Below are positions 42,405 through 53,328 of a stretch of 64,000 bases of DNA, piece after piece. The notes under the pieces were generated by a model, which saw only the letters and a program-made list of their open reading frames with translations, had not been told where the DNA came from and made no database searches. The first letter of the stretch is position 1, and every line of letters begins with the position of its first letter. This DNA is from Corylus avellana (taxonomy: Eukaryota; Streptophyta; Magnoliopsida; Fagales; Betulaceae). The stretch lies in NCBI RefSeq assembly GCF_901000735.1, contig NC_081546.1:29035900-29099899 (forward strand), written 5' to 3'. The position numbers and the translations under genes are program-made.

Positions 42405-43571
42405 CTAATAAAAGACTAAAAGATAAAATAAGATAAGCTTTGAATTCCAATCTACATCATCCTCCCAAGGTTGGAGAGAATTCGCCCTCGAATTCGGACT
42501 GTCTTTTCCACGGTCCTTCGGGTGCCCTATTAACACATTCCCTTCTCCGTTCCTCAAGATCACAACAAGGCCACACCTCATAAGAAACATGAGGGCTCTA
42601 ATCATTAGTAGATTGCGACGATGATGTTGAAGGCCCTGCACCTCCCCTTGCCTTGTAGACTTGCCATGCTTTTCTTGTGACTTGTCTTTCCCATATACCA
42701 TGAAAATCTTCAGATAACTGGCAACGACCCCGTCACTTTGTGACAGAACATTCTCCTCCGCCAAATAGATCTCATCACAAATTTGGTTAGAAGAATTTGA
42801 CAAAATAGCATCTATCCCAATGAAATCAACATAGTCAATTGGCTCAACACTAAAATCAAAGACTTTATCTTCGGGGCTCTTATCAGGTACATGATATTTA
42901 GAATTGTCGTCAAAAAGTGCAAAACTATCCGAAAGATTTACCTCTTCCAAGGGTTCCTCTTCTTCATGAAAAATTGCAAAACTATCCGAAAGATTTACCT
43001 CTTTCAAGGATTCCTCTTCTTCATGAAAAATTGCAATACTCTCTGAAAGGTTTACATCTTCCACTTGTTTCCCCAATTCTTCAAGCTTTTTAGGACTCTT
43101 GATGTCGTGCGGATGATTAGTAACATTAGTTCTCGGTACCAAATCAAGTTGAGATTGAATGTCTCGCAATGATGGTATCATTTTTGGTAATTCTACTCGA
43201 ACTATGTCAACACATCTCCTCAACAGCTCTTTTATCGGCCACGACACCTCTCCCTTGATGCTGCTTTCCTTGTCCGTCAACTCTTGCTTGGCTACAAAGG
43301 ATTGATCATCCCCTTGTGAAGGTTTTGGCTTTGCCCATGGGCTATATAGCAACTTCAATTTGGTTTTACCGAACATGAAGTTGTATGTGTTCTTTGTTTC
43401 ATCATGGATAGCAGCTCTATCATATTTCCATGGCTTTCCCAACAATAGGTGACACGTATCAATGTCAACCACATCACACCACACATGAACTACATATTTA
43501 TCTCCAATAGAAAAAGACACTAGACAACGTCTAGAAACCGTTACCTCGTTTCCTTTCATGAGCCATTCCAA
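42405..43571 (-). CDS. protease-like plus acidic-repeat ORF of the non-autonomous gypsy element
   Basis: This is an open frame of 388 codons; the 5' part is lost in the gap, so the true start is unknown. The N-terminal 100 residues match the C-terminal half of gypsy protease: CLVSFSIGDKYVVHVWCDVV, then DTCHLLLGKPWKYDR. A linker follows (KELLRRCVDIVRVELPK), and then, in place of RT, an acidic region with three copies of VNLSDSFAIFHEEEE-type units (about residues 170-230). The C-terminal 100 residues are low in recognisable motifs. The protease DSG active site is not in the visible part. A one-unit version of the acidic repeat exists in the older element (about 38500-38560), so it belongs to the family. 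Confidence 0.6.
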   Translation of the reverse strand: MEWLMKGNEVTVSRRCLVSFSIGDKYVVHVWCDVVDIDTCHLLLGKPWKYDRAAIHDETKNTYNFMFGKTKLKLLYSPWAKPKPSQGDDQSFVAKQELTDKESSIKGEVSWPIKELLRRCVDIVRVELPKMIPSLRDIQSQLDLVPRTNVTNHPHDIKSPKKLEELGKQVEDVNLSESIAIFHEEEESLKEVNLSDSFAIFHEEEEPLEEVNLSDSFALFDDNSKYHVPDKSPEDKVFDFSVEPIDYVDFIGIDAILSNSSNQICDEIYLAEENVLSQSDGVVASYLKIFMVYGKDKSQEKHGKSTRQGEVQGLQHHRRNLLMIRALMFLMRCGLVVILRNGEGNVLIGHPKDRGKDSPNSRANSLQPWEDDVDWNSKLILFYLLVFY

Positions 43572-43612
43572 CCGATAGGGAGTAGGATGTCTCTTGGTCT
43601 CAAGCCTTAGCT

Positions 43613-43712
43613 NNNNNNNNNNNNNNNNNNNNNNNNNNNNNNNNNNNNNNNNNNNNNNNNNNNNNNNNNNNNNNNNNNNNNNNNNNNNNNNNNNNNNNNN
43701 NNNNNNNNNNNN
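43613..43712. other. assembly gap (100 N)
   Basis: A run of 100 N inside the gypsy element, between gag and the protease-like frame. Confidence 0.99.
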
Positions 43713-44291
43713 GTTAGACCACCAAACCTCTCCTCCATGTGCCGCAAACGAATCGCTGGTTGCTCCTTACGTGCTGCCTTCGTACGCACGTGCACCTCGT
43801 TCATGTCTGCAAAGCGGTTGCTCCTCCCCATTCATGGAAAGTAATTGAGTTCTGATACCAACTGATGCAGCGTAGGATTGTGGTAAACAAGAAAAACAGC
43901 AAGTAGAAGAGATAAATATTTCTAAGATTGTGAGACTATCATAAGAATCAAAGAAATCTTTTTAAAAACTATAGATTCTATCTATGGTTTAAGGAAAAAC
44001 ACAAAGAAACTCAATTCTGAGTAATTCTTATTAAACAAACTCAATAATAATCATAAACTGAATTGTTAAAGGCTATAAGCATATATTTATAGCCCAAGAC
44101 TCCTAGTCCTAAGATAACAATGAAATAAAGTTAATTTAGAAGTCTACGAAAGGCAACTAAACCAAATAAAAGACTAACAAAGAAACCTAATTCAAATAAA
44201 GACTGAAAGATAAGATAAAATAAACAATTAACAAAAAAAACCTAATAAAAGACTAAAAGATAAAATAAGATAAGCTTTGAATTCCGATCTA

Positions 44292-44332
<41 letters not shown>

Positions 44333-44395
44333 CTAATTTTTACTCTTAATATATATATTTTCACAGCTTTCCAAGCATGGAATGGAACAAATTAA

Positions 44396-45336
44396 TGAGG
44401 CCAATCATCAGATCGATCGATTTCCGACGTACGTGTTTGATTACAAGCTAGCTTCTCTATCTATATTTTCCACAAATAAGGCCAATCATCATCAGTACTT
44501 GTGTTCTGGCGTTGTAAGGCCAATTATCAGTTGTGTTGTTTTGTTTCCTAGCCTCCATGCATACTGTTTGGCATTGGCGGTATCCTTAATTAATTTTTAC
44601 TGTTTATTTCTTTCTGTAATCTGATCGGATGTATTCTCCATCTGTTTTTTTTTTTTTTTTTAATAAAATATTATTCGATCACATTTGTTATTTTTTCTTA
44701 TTAAAATCAATTTCAGTACTTGAAACTTGAAACCGCCAATAAATTAATATGAACCTTTTTTATGGCTAATATACACTTAATAATATTACGCTTAAGAAAG
44801 AGAAAACAATTTTTTTTAAAGTGATGGATTATCCAAATTAATGGTTCTTAATTTAATTTGTAACTAACTATTCTAATTGCACTAGCTAGTCATAGGAGAT
44901 CGAGAAGTAATAACTATGAACCTGGATTCTGCTTTATTCAAAAAAAAAAAAAAAAAAACCTGGAGCCAATAAATAAAAAATATATGGAGGACGTCAAAGG
45001 AAATATAATCCTCTGATTGTCAATTAATGTTGTGCATATATGGACAGTAATGGTGCCACATCCTTGAAAGCAATGAAGAGAGAAAAAATTTTGGACCCTC
45101 TGTCTCGGTGTTTGAAAGAAAAGGAATATTAATAGGAGACAAGAGTACTTAACGGTATAAAGATTATATATATATAACATGTGACTCTCACATTTTAAAA
45201 AGAAATATGTTAATTTGTTTCGGTATATCATGGTTTTGAGTGATACTTCAATTTCTGGATAACATGAACTTAGTATAATGTTTGTGGGTAACATTTCTGG
45301 AAAACTCTCACGAGACTTTGCTCGTCCTCTATAAAT
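44396..45336. repeat. 3'UTR repeat and duplicated flank of GH18 gene B
   Basis: 3'UTR units ATAAGGCCAATCATCATCAG and GTAAGGCCAATTATCAGTTG lie at about 44475-44535. The flank is nearly identical to that of gene A up to about 45230 (GGACGTCAAAGG, GGTGCCACATCC, TTAACGGTATAAAG). Confidence 0.7.
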
Positions 45337-45529
45337 GCTTCTTCCATTTTGGCCACAATCGCTAGCCAACCTAATTTCCGTAAAGCATTCATAGATTCCT
45401 CCATTGATGTAGCCAGGGAATTTGACTAGGATGGCCCTAGCCTCCATTGGCAGTATCCCAACACGACTGATCAGATGACCAACCTTGCCACACTCCTCAC
45501 AGAGTGGCGAGCTGCCGTGGAGGAAGAGG
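45337..45529 (+). pseudogene. GH18 fragment C, ends at a gap
   Basis: It begins inside the protein (ATIASQPNFRKAFIDSSIDV) with no start or promoter, and ends at the N run. A stop replaces Tyr in the FNYDG segment. The catalytic motif region reads DGPSLHWQYP, again without the acidic residues, followed by NLATLLTEWRAAV. Most of the gene is missing or lies in the gap. Confidence 0.8.
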
Positions 45530-45629
45530 NNNNNNNNNNNNNNNNNNNNNNNNNNNNNNNNNNNNNNNNNNNNNNNNNNNNNNNNNNNNNNNNNNNNNNN
45601 NNNNNNNNNNNNNNNNNNNNNNNNNNNNN
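45530..45629. other. assembly gap (100 N)
   Basis: A run of 100 N between GH18 fragment C and an LTR-retrotransposon 3' end. Confidence 0.99.
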
Positions 45630-47236
45630 AAAAAATAAACAAAATAGTGAAACAAATAAAATCAAAAGATCATATTCCAAAAGGAATTTATTTCACTGTG
45701 TCAAACTTGTGCAAAATATTTTACAAAGAGAATTGTATAGGATGAGAGTGGCTAGGCCCTAGTATGATAAGGTTTGACTTTTGATTTGATATACTTGTCA
45801 AAACCTCATGGTGGTGAAACTTTCTCCTCATTTTGTAAATTGAAATTTTTTCTCTTTGGATGGCTTACCCACACACCACACAAGCATAGGTTGAATAAAA
45901 CATTTTCTTGGCTTGGGTTAAGCAATATGAGTTTCTAGTCATTTCTAGTATCATGTATGTTTTGCATATTTGGAGCATGTTTGGGATATTCATTGTGCAA
46001 TACATGAGTCATTAATGTGTTATCATTTGTGTTCATTTGACTTTTGAGGGGGAGAAACATGTTTCGCATTTTTTAGCTTCTTGTTGATTATTGAGTCATA
46101 TGTTGAGGGTGAGTTTTTGGTGATGTGTGTTCATGATCTTGCATTCTACGTCATTTTTTTGTGATCATGAGTTTTATTTCTGTATTCCTGTTCCACATAT
46201 GCCTTAATATATTTTGTGAAGTGTTTCAGGAAATATGAAGACCTTTTGTCATTTTGTGACAAAAAGGGGGAGTAAATATGAGGAGATGATGGGATTGGCT
46301 CGGCATTTTGGTTTTGTCACTGAATTGCCAAAGGGAGAGTTTGTTAGTTCTTGTGTTGGCTTAATTCAGTTCCAAAATGCAGAGGCTACTGTTCACGAGC
46401 TCAAACACTGATATAGAATGCTCAGAATCCAATCTCCACCGTTCATAATGTAGATTCATGTGTTATGAACGTCCCTGCAAAATTTCAGCTCAATCGGACC
46501 ACAAACGCCAATCGATCGGGGCTGTTGATCAAGATTGGACAGCATTTCCAGAATGCTGTTTCACCCATGTCCGGACATGCCTTCCCCGTGTCCGGACCTC
46601 ATTTCCAGAAACTCAAATTTTGCTCCGCAAAGCCGTGTCCGGACAGCCCATTAACATGTCCGGACACCTCATAAGTTTGAGGCCCAAAAACGTGATTTTA
46701 AGTGGTTTAAGTCTAGGGTTTTGTCGAGGGTATATATACATCATTATAGAAGATAGAAATACGAATTTTCACCCTCAGAGAGTTCGTCGGAGGCTGTGCT
46801 AAGAGAGATCATATGTGGTGAGCGTTAAAGTGAATCTCTTAGAGTTTTAATTATTCCTTTGATAAATCTACGGTTGAGAAGTCTATCGGAAGGGTCCGGT
46901 AAAGGAGAATCACGTTGAAGAAGATTGTGAGTAAGGAGACGAGTTGTAGGCTTGTCGATCTTACAGAGCCAAGGTCTTGTAAAGGGTTGTAAGTGTTCCT
47001 AGTGTCTGTAATCTCTGGATAATCTTTTGATAGTGATTTCCTGGGTTTGGCTGCCCCGGAGAGGTTTTACTTTTAGATCGGTTTCTAAAAGGTTTCCTCT
47101 TCGTCACTAAAATATTTGTGTCTGCCTTTTTATTGCTTTATATATTTTGGGTGATTGAATTGTTTATTGCTTCATAATATTAATTCCGCATAAATTGTGA
47201 TAAACAAGTTTTTGGAGTCGGCATAGAGTTTTTTCA
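45630..47236 (+). mobile_element. 3' end of a Sirevirus-like Ty1-copia element with LTR
   Basis: The internal 3' region holds CATTTTGTGACAAAAAGGGG and a second purine tract CAAAGGGAGAGTT (about 46325-46337), as in plant copia elements of the Sirevirus type. The LTR runs from TGTTAGTTCTTGTG (about 46339) to TTTTTTCA (47236), roughly 0.9 kb, with a TATA-like TATATATACATC at about 46730. The right boundary is set because the GH18 flank (AAAGCAATGAAGAGAGAAAA) resumes there. CCGGAC motifs recur in the LTR (46565-46670). The 5' part and coding region are in or beyond the gap. Confidence 0.6.
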
Positions 47237-47445
47237 AAAGCAATGAAGAGAGAAAAAATCTTGGACCTAATTGTGTCTCCGTGTTTGAGAGAAGATGAAT
47301 ATTAATAGGAGACAAAGAGTCAATGGTATAAGGACTCTATATATCAATCATATTAAAAATAGCACGTGCCTCTCACATTTTAAAAGAAAATATGTTAGTT
47401 TGTTTCAGTTTATCAAGAATTCCCAATTGAACCCAAGTGATTTTG
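47237..47445. repeat. third copy of the GH18 3' flank
   Basis: AAAGCAATGAAGAGAG, AATATTAATAGGAGACAAAG, TGCCTCTCACATTTTAAAA and CAATTGAACCCAAGTGA match the flanks of genes A and B. The preceding part of this flank was split off by the Sirevirus-like element. Confidence 0.65.
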
Positions 47446-49169
47446 GTATGATTAAAAGTGAAGCAAATGCAAACCAAATTGTTGGCGCGCCCATAGTAAG
47501 TAATTTAAACATTGAAGTTTAGTAATTTAATCATTCTAATCAAATAATTAATAGTTATATCTACAATCAATAATTAATATTACATGCAGTGGTTATGTAC
47601 GTTCGTCCAATCAGGCAAAGGCACGGAGTTTATGGATCCATCTGGATGATAGACTTTCATTTTCTTAGAGCAGCGCGTCCGTACGTAAGATCTAGCAAAC
47701 GAGGTTGTGGGTCTCCTAAAATATACCTCATTTGTATCTACTATGGATGAGCAACTCAGTGGGTCTTCTTAGAACTTCTAGTCCGTACGCACTACCGGAC
47801 AAGCTTCTTGGTGGGAATTCAAACTAATTCTCCTTGTCGGTACGCGCTAGTAAACAAGCTTCCTAGTGGGACTCCGCGCCATTACTTGTCTGTACACACT
47901 TCAGATGAGATAGCGGCCGGAGGAGCTTTTTGGGGACTCACAACACTCCTCATCCATACCCATGCACCACAGACAAGGCAGCCTCACTATCTTCAAAGTT
48001 TCCAGAATTTCAAGAATTTGTCAAGAATACAAATCAAATTGCGCTACATATTTTGAACATCAAATTTAGCCAACCTAAACATTATGAAGAAGAAAGAAGC
48101 TGTGCGACGCCTTCTATTTCTCTATTTCACTCCTTACCACAACTCCTTACCACAACACACTTAGGTAAGAACAAAAGTCTCTCTCTATATGTGGGTAGTC
48201 GATGCAAAACAATATTTCCTCTCCTACTTGGAGAAGGGGATACGAAGATAGATAGGAGACAAAGTTCTCATAGTGCCCACTCACTCAATTGATAGGTGAA
48301 AAGTCACCCACGTCAACACATTTTTCATCTCACAACTATCTTACAATGCTAATGTGACAATTCCAACCAATTTTTAATTTTTGTTTTTTAACAAAGGCTA
48401 ATCTAGGATTGCAATATCGAGGCCCAATCCAAGGCTATAAAATTCCATACTCAAAACTTGCCCAATGTTGGTTGGGCTCGACCATATGTTGGGCTAACTC
48501 ATGGAATGGATTCCTAAGAGCATTAATCCACATTAGTTTATGCATATTTTTATGGAACATGGTTAATTAAAAGCCACTTTATCTAGTTTAGTTAATGAGT
48601 TTTAAAAAATATAATACATCTTATTATCTTTTTTTTTTTTTTTAATTAATTAATTAATTATTTATTTTTTTATCTATATTATTTAAATATTATTTCTTTA
48701 TTCTTAAATATCCTATTTTTCAAATTTTAGGAAATAAGAGATGTGAAGAGAGCGAGAAACAATAGGATAATATTTTGGGAAAAGAGAGATGGAGAGAGAG
48801 AGAAATAATATATTAATAAGATTGATATGTGAACAGTGCAGCTACATGTAACGGTGCACTATTCACAAATGCAACAAAAATGTATTTTGCATTGAAAATG
48901 CATAATCCGATGTATATGATTTTTTAGTATTGTGCTTATCGATTTTAGTTAAAAAGTAAGAAATGTCTAAGCGAATGTGAATTTTCTAAATAACTGCAAA
49001 AAAGAGATTTCAAAAAATCAATTTCACTAGAAATGAATATGAACCATTTTGAACAATGTAGATAGTAGTGCTAACAGTGTAGATAGGGATGCATCATTCA
49101 AAATTTAAATGACGTGACAACATATTAATTATTATAAAATTAACATGTTGACACTCCCGACCCCTTAAT
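47446..49169. other. intergenic with short tandem units, no gene recognised
   Basis: 47740-47880 holds about two and a half units of a 55-60-bp repeat (AGTCCGTACGCACTA, GACAAGCTTCTTGGTGGGA). 48390-48510 weakly resembles the flank of small-protein genes 2 and 4 (GGCTATAAAATTCCATACTC, GGTTGGGCTCGACC). The rest is AT-rich. The 47930-48292 frame lacks any recognisable domain. Confidence 0.4.
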
Positions 49170-49832
49170 AAATAAAGCTCAACACATGTATGAAATATTT
49201 AATTAAAAATGAAGGTGAATGATGGAGATAGCTTTTGAAGTACTTGATCTCGGTTCTGATACTATGTTAATTAAATTATCACGTATTTCAAAATAGAAAC
49301 CTTAAGCTGATAGGAAGATGTATGTAACACATATACACCATTCAATCTAATCTTGACAATAAAATGGTTTATTTCCATTTCAATAGCTTGAAATAATGGA
49401 GATGATCCAATTCTATGGAAAACAATTGGTCCCTGTAGTTTTTGATATGATTTGACAGTAAATTCTTAACTCAAAGATAGGACTTCCAACGAACAAGAAA
49501 ATTTTATTTTTATTATTTTTTTCTGAATAAAAAAATATTGAACCCGGAGTTCCTTGCATCCTTAATGAATTCCAAAGAAAAACCTTTAATTAAAGAACTG
49601 AAGCATATAATTCATATGTTATTTCAATTAAGAAAATAAATACCAGAAACACATGATCAAAAAAGAACCAAATGGCCTCAATTTTGGAGGGTCTACACTA
49701 CACAATATGGTCAAGACATGTATGAAATATTTAATTAAAAAGGAAGGTGAATGATAGAGATAACTTTTGAAGTATTTGATCTCGGCTCTGATACCATGTT
49801 AATTAAATTATCACGGTACCATGCACACTATT
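49170..49832. mobile_element. decayed LTR ends in direct repeat
   Basis: 49185-49275 and 49720-49815 are direct repeats containing a reverse-strand primer-site-like TGGTATCAGAGCCGAG (TGATACCATGTTAA on the plus strand), followed by a TGTTAATTAAATTATCACG LTR-like end. They are probably pieces of an old minus-strand LTR element. No coding is left. Confidence 0.45.
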
Positions 49833-49847
49833 AGATGTATCAAAATA

Positions 49848-49973
49848 GTTTTCAAGAAGTAATTCAATCGGCTGGGACCACGCTTAATAATAAAGCGGAG
49901 GTCAGTAGTTTGAATCTCTCTCCCCCTCTTATGCGGACATGTCAAAAAATAAATAAAATAAAAGAAAGAAGAA
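49848..49973 (+). mobile_element. tRNA-derived SINE, copy 3
   Basis: The TSD AGATGTATCAAAATA is at 49833-49847 and 49974-49988. Box A-like AATTCAATCGGCTGGGACCA and box B-like GTTTGAATC are present, with an A-rich tail (AAATAAATAAAATAAAAG). Confidence 0.88.
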
Positions 49974-49988
49974 AGATGTATCAAAATA

Positions 49989-51216
49989 AAAACAGGAGTA
50001 TGGAATAGATCTTCTCGATCTATTCCACTTGGAAAAGAGAGGAAGTACCCCATATGATAGATTTTGTCAATTTAATTAAGACCATTTTCATTAGCTAGCC
50101 TAGCCTTGTTGCAACAATGGGCAAAACAGTACGTAGCCCCATCATATGGCTGCTAGCCTCATTTTAGCTAAAAGAAATTGCTAGATGCAACCTTACTCGT
50201 CAAATTTCATGAGCATGGCTCAAAAACGAATTTAAAAATCAATATGATTCTCCCTTCCCCTTTCCTAACAAAGTGTGTAATTTGAAGAAAACGAAAAAAC
50301 CACTCAATTGGAGGATCCAAGCGGTACGTACGTAGAGGTTTGAACCCCCACTAAAAGGATTCTCTGTGCAGCTTAATTATTGGGCGGTGGATCTAATTTC
50401 CTGAGCATGAATTAATAAATTGAACTTACAAAATAATAATAATAATAATAAATTGAACTGATCCAAACCGGAACTTTGTATGATAGATATAATTTGGATG
50501 TAACACTTAATAAATTTATTTGTGGCAGTATGTAAATGTGCATGTGGTTGGAGTATTATATATAATCAATTAATTAGTCATGTTGATATCAGCAACACTT
50601 GATGGAATCCATTCATTAATTACTTAAAACTTGAATATGTAGGTAAAATAAATTAAGGTCCATGAAATAGTGATATGGATGGGGAGTTAAAAGAGGAGAT
50701 TAGAACGAGTCAAAGTAGAATTGTATTTAATAGGGATTATTAGTTGTGAATTAGGAGGCTTAAGATTAGATGTTTTAAAATTAATTAAGTACTGCCCGGT
50801 GGATCTTATCTCATTCAATTGAAAATAGTTAATATATATTATAATTAATTAGTTAATTTCTGGGTGTATGCATATGCATGTGGTTGGAGTAATATTATAA
50901 TTAGTTAATCATCATCCTGATGAGAAAATTAATTAAACTTGACGGAATCCACGTGTCAATATTCATTAATTAATTACATAAAAATAAATTAATATTCTGC
51001 AATCATCTTGATGGATGAGCCGAATTAGTAAATAAATTAGGTTGATGGATTAATCCAAATTAATAAATTAAGAAATGTGGGAATCATGAATGAATTTCTT
51101 CTATGAAATAAAGCCTTTTTGAGAGTTAATTAGATTGAGATAGCCCACATGCACATAAAAATATTAGTATAAATAGCATGAAGGTGCGAGCCAATTTCTT
51201 CTTCTCTCTCAACTAC
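49989..51216 (+). promoter_or_regulatory. GH18 upstream repeats and orphan GH18 promoter
   Basis: The GH18-upstream motif chain is at about 50538 and 50878. At 51150-51210 the GH18 proximal promoter and 5'UTR are present (TATTAGTATAAATAGCATGA, GAGCCAATTTCTTC). After the MITE, the 5'UTR continues only to TACTTACCCATCAT and then diverges before any ATG, so the gene behind this promoter is gone. Confidence 0.65.
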
Positions 51217-51470
51217 GGATTAAGACCTCCTTCAATTACTCAAAATTAAAGAATTTCATATTACGAAATCATGGCCCTTCATTTTAAATCCAATGGTTTA
51301 TAAAATCATTTAAACCTTGATAAAACAAAAATTAACTTAAAATCAAAATTTAATGTCTCGGTTATACAAAAGCAGTTGACATTTTATACATTATTAGATT
51401 TCAAATAAACGGCCATGATTTTGTAACATGAGATTCTCCAATTTTGAGTAATTGAAAGGGATCTCAATCT
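51217..51470. mobile_element. 254-bp Mutator-like MITE, 9-bp TSD
   Basis: CTCAACTAC flanks it (51208-51216 and 51471-51479). The ends are inverted over about 75 bp: GGATTAAGACC, TTCAATTACTCAAAATT and AAATCATGGCC on the left, versus AGATTGAGATC, TTCAATTACTCAAAATT and AAATCATGGCC read inward from the right. It is inserted in the 5'UTR of the orphan GH18 promoter. Confidence 0.92.
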
Positions 51471-51479
51471 CTCAACTAC

Positions 51480-52439
51480 CTACTACTTACCCATCATATA
51501 TTAGTTTTATCGGTAGTTGGGTATGTATTTTATTTCTAATTTTATTGTATTTTTTTGTCTCCCTAGCCTGCTTATTTAATTGGCCGGTCGATCTATCCTC
51601 ATTGAATTAATCGAACTTTCCAAATCGGGTCTTTTTAAGATATTTGGATCTAACCAAAAGAAGACACAATGACGTACACCACTTTCTGGCTGTATGCATG
51701 TATGCATGTGCACGTGGTTGGTTGGAGTATTATAATTAGTTAATCATCTTCAGCCAATCTGACACACATGATTGATTTTAAATTTTAAATTTATAAAATA
51801 AAATATGTTACATGTTAATTGTTTCTCTCTGGAAGAAAGCAGGCCAACTTGTGGCTTTTGTTTGATCGCCATTTCCTGGCGGCCGGGATGTGTTTGGTGC
51901 TTGCGGTTTGCAAGTAATCGAGGCAATCTTGGCTGGTTGTGTTAATTTTAAAGTCGAATAGAAATGATACTTGACTTACGGGAAAAAACTAACTTAGTAC
52001 CTCCGATTGGTTCCGTTAGCCCAAACTAATGGAATGCCATGTGTCACCACATTCAAATTCCACGTGTCCTAAAAATAATAATAAAAAAAGTAAACCTTAA
52101 AAAAACAAAAATTTGAAAAATTTATGGGGTGGCTAGCCACCCCATTTTGGCCAATGAGGGTAAAATTCATACGGAGTTAAGGGCTTGAACAAAACATACG
52201 GAGGATGATGAATTCTTTTCCAAATTGTGGTATTTTTATGGTTTTTGTTATTAGCAATGTTTTATTATAATTATTTTCAGAGTTGTATTGAGGTTTAAAC
52301 CCTAAGAGGTCACCCCATTTTTGTTATTAGGGTTTAAATTTATGGGGTGGCTGACCACCCCATTTTGACCATTTTCAGAGTTGTATTGGGGTGGCTGGCG
52401 GCCACATAGAAATTCATACCGATTTTAATTAGAATTTGT
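51480..52439. other. intergenic, GH18-like upstream fragments
   Basis: Another GTGCACGTGGTTGGTTGGAG repeat lies at about 51707. At 52130-52400 palindromic GGGGTGGCTAGCCACCCC occurs, with related GGGGTGGCTGACCACCCC, and TTTTCCAAATTGTGGTATTT (shared with 32580 and 59680). No gene. Confidence 0.45.
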
Positions 52440-52690
52440 TCTAGGTTTAGGGTTTGAGGGCATATAAATACATGTTTTATAGACCCTATAACGTTGCTTT
52501 AGATATTATTTCAGTTTCATCAATAAAAATACTCAGAGTTGAGTTTCTTCATCTTTTTCCTTCAAACCCTAGATAAACTCTAGCGTTTTCCGAAGAATTC
52601 TTAAATCTTTAATAGATTCGAGATCTAGAATTATTTATCCATTTTTTTCTTGTTACTGTTTTCTTTGCATCCCACTAATTCAAGATGCAT
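52440..52690 (+). mobile_element. fragment of a gypsy LTR (solo-LTR-like)
   Basis: AATACTCAGAGTTGAGTTTC, TTCAAACCCTAGATAAACTC and TTTCTTGTTACTGTTTTC, ending GATGCATCA, match the reverse complement of the LTR family at 42027-42459. It is therefore a plus-oriented LTR 3' half, with no internal sequence recognised next to it. Confidence 0.6.
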
Positions 52691-53328
52691 CACTTATCTC
52701 GTTCGCTCACTCGAGTCCTCCGACATTGTGAATTTCTACTATAACGAAACATAATGCATCGTTATATGCAGTACTAGCTAGAGAACTCTTCGAGTGACGC
52801 ATAAGTTCCTAATTGGGAGCAACAAGCTAAGAGGTCATCAAAAACCCTAATCTTACACATGACGGTCACTGGCAAACGTTCGGCCAAAGAATGGACAACT
52901 TGTCGTCCAGAGACCAAAATGCAAAATGGACTTCTATCTATAAACCATGGCGTGGTAAACCTCATCCTAGGATCCTAATAGGCACATGCAACGTAACAAA
53001 TCATGAAAACATGCAAGCTTAAGAAATCAAAGGGTCTGTTTAATGCATTTTGAAAATCTTTTGTCTCTCTTTAAGGAAATAGGTATATAAGCTTATCAAG
53101 ACATCTTTAAAACTTGAAATGAGCATAAAATAACATGAATAACATAAAGGCTACGTGAATGGACAAGAGGTTAGATTTGAAGATGGCAAATCATTTGAGG
53201 GACGTGTTTTATTTAAAAACGTTCGTTTGTTTTTTTGTAAGTCATGCCCATAAAAGTTGGTAATTTGTCGGGGCATTACATGGTGTCCTGGGGGTCATCC
53301 ACCGTGAGCTTCTCCTTGTTGAAACACT
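52691..53328. other. intergenic, no gene recognised
   Basis: Ordinary-looking noncoding sequence. It ends with ACT (53326-53328), the left TSD of the CACTA element. Confidence 0.5.

Larger units (their letters stand above)
42027..44296 (-). mobile_element. complete pol-deleted Ty3-gypsy element in the GH18 B intron, 5-bp TSD
   Basis: LTRs lie at 42027-42459 and 43863-44296 and are very similar. The TSD is CTATA (42022-42026 and 44297-44301), and the intact intron of gene A shows the empty site. On the minus strand: 5' LTR, primer site TGGTATCAGA, gag N-terminus (GRSNRFADMNEVHVRTKAA), a 100-N gap, a protease-plus-linker frame, a GGGAGGA purine tract and the 3' LTR. RT, RNase H and integrase are absent, so it is non-autonomous. 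High LTR similarity indicates recent insertion, after gene B had arisen by duplication. Confidence 0.9.
40942..44395 (+). pseudogene. GH18 class V chitinase-like gene B, nonsense-mutated, intron holding a gypsy element
   Basis: Exon 1 is 40942-41944 and exon 2 is 44367-44395. The sequence is closely related to gene A but has no 4-bp deletion. Three nonsense codons are visible: in the GYWYW segment (TGA), in the DLQPE segment (TAG) and in the catalytic motif (DGLSLN, stop, LYP). From 41446 a 169-residue frame is open, with WFSVVAYDLKTP, GLPFHGRSCLLQNA, TTWIGYDGKD and LLGYFAWHVDDDDSDWAL. The catalytic Glu position reads Leu after the stop. The single intron is expanded to 2.4 kb by the element at 42027-44296. 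Not functional. Confidence 0.88.

Noticed and set aside
47808..48292. Two plus-strand frames of 82 and 120 codons
   Set aside because: They contain no recognisable domain, promoter or splice support and overlap a degenerate tandem repeat. Left as intergenic.
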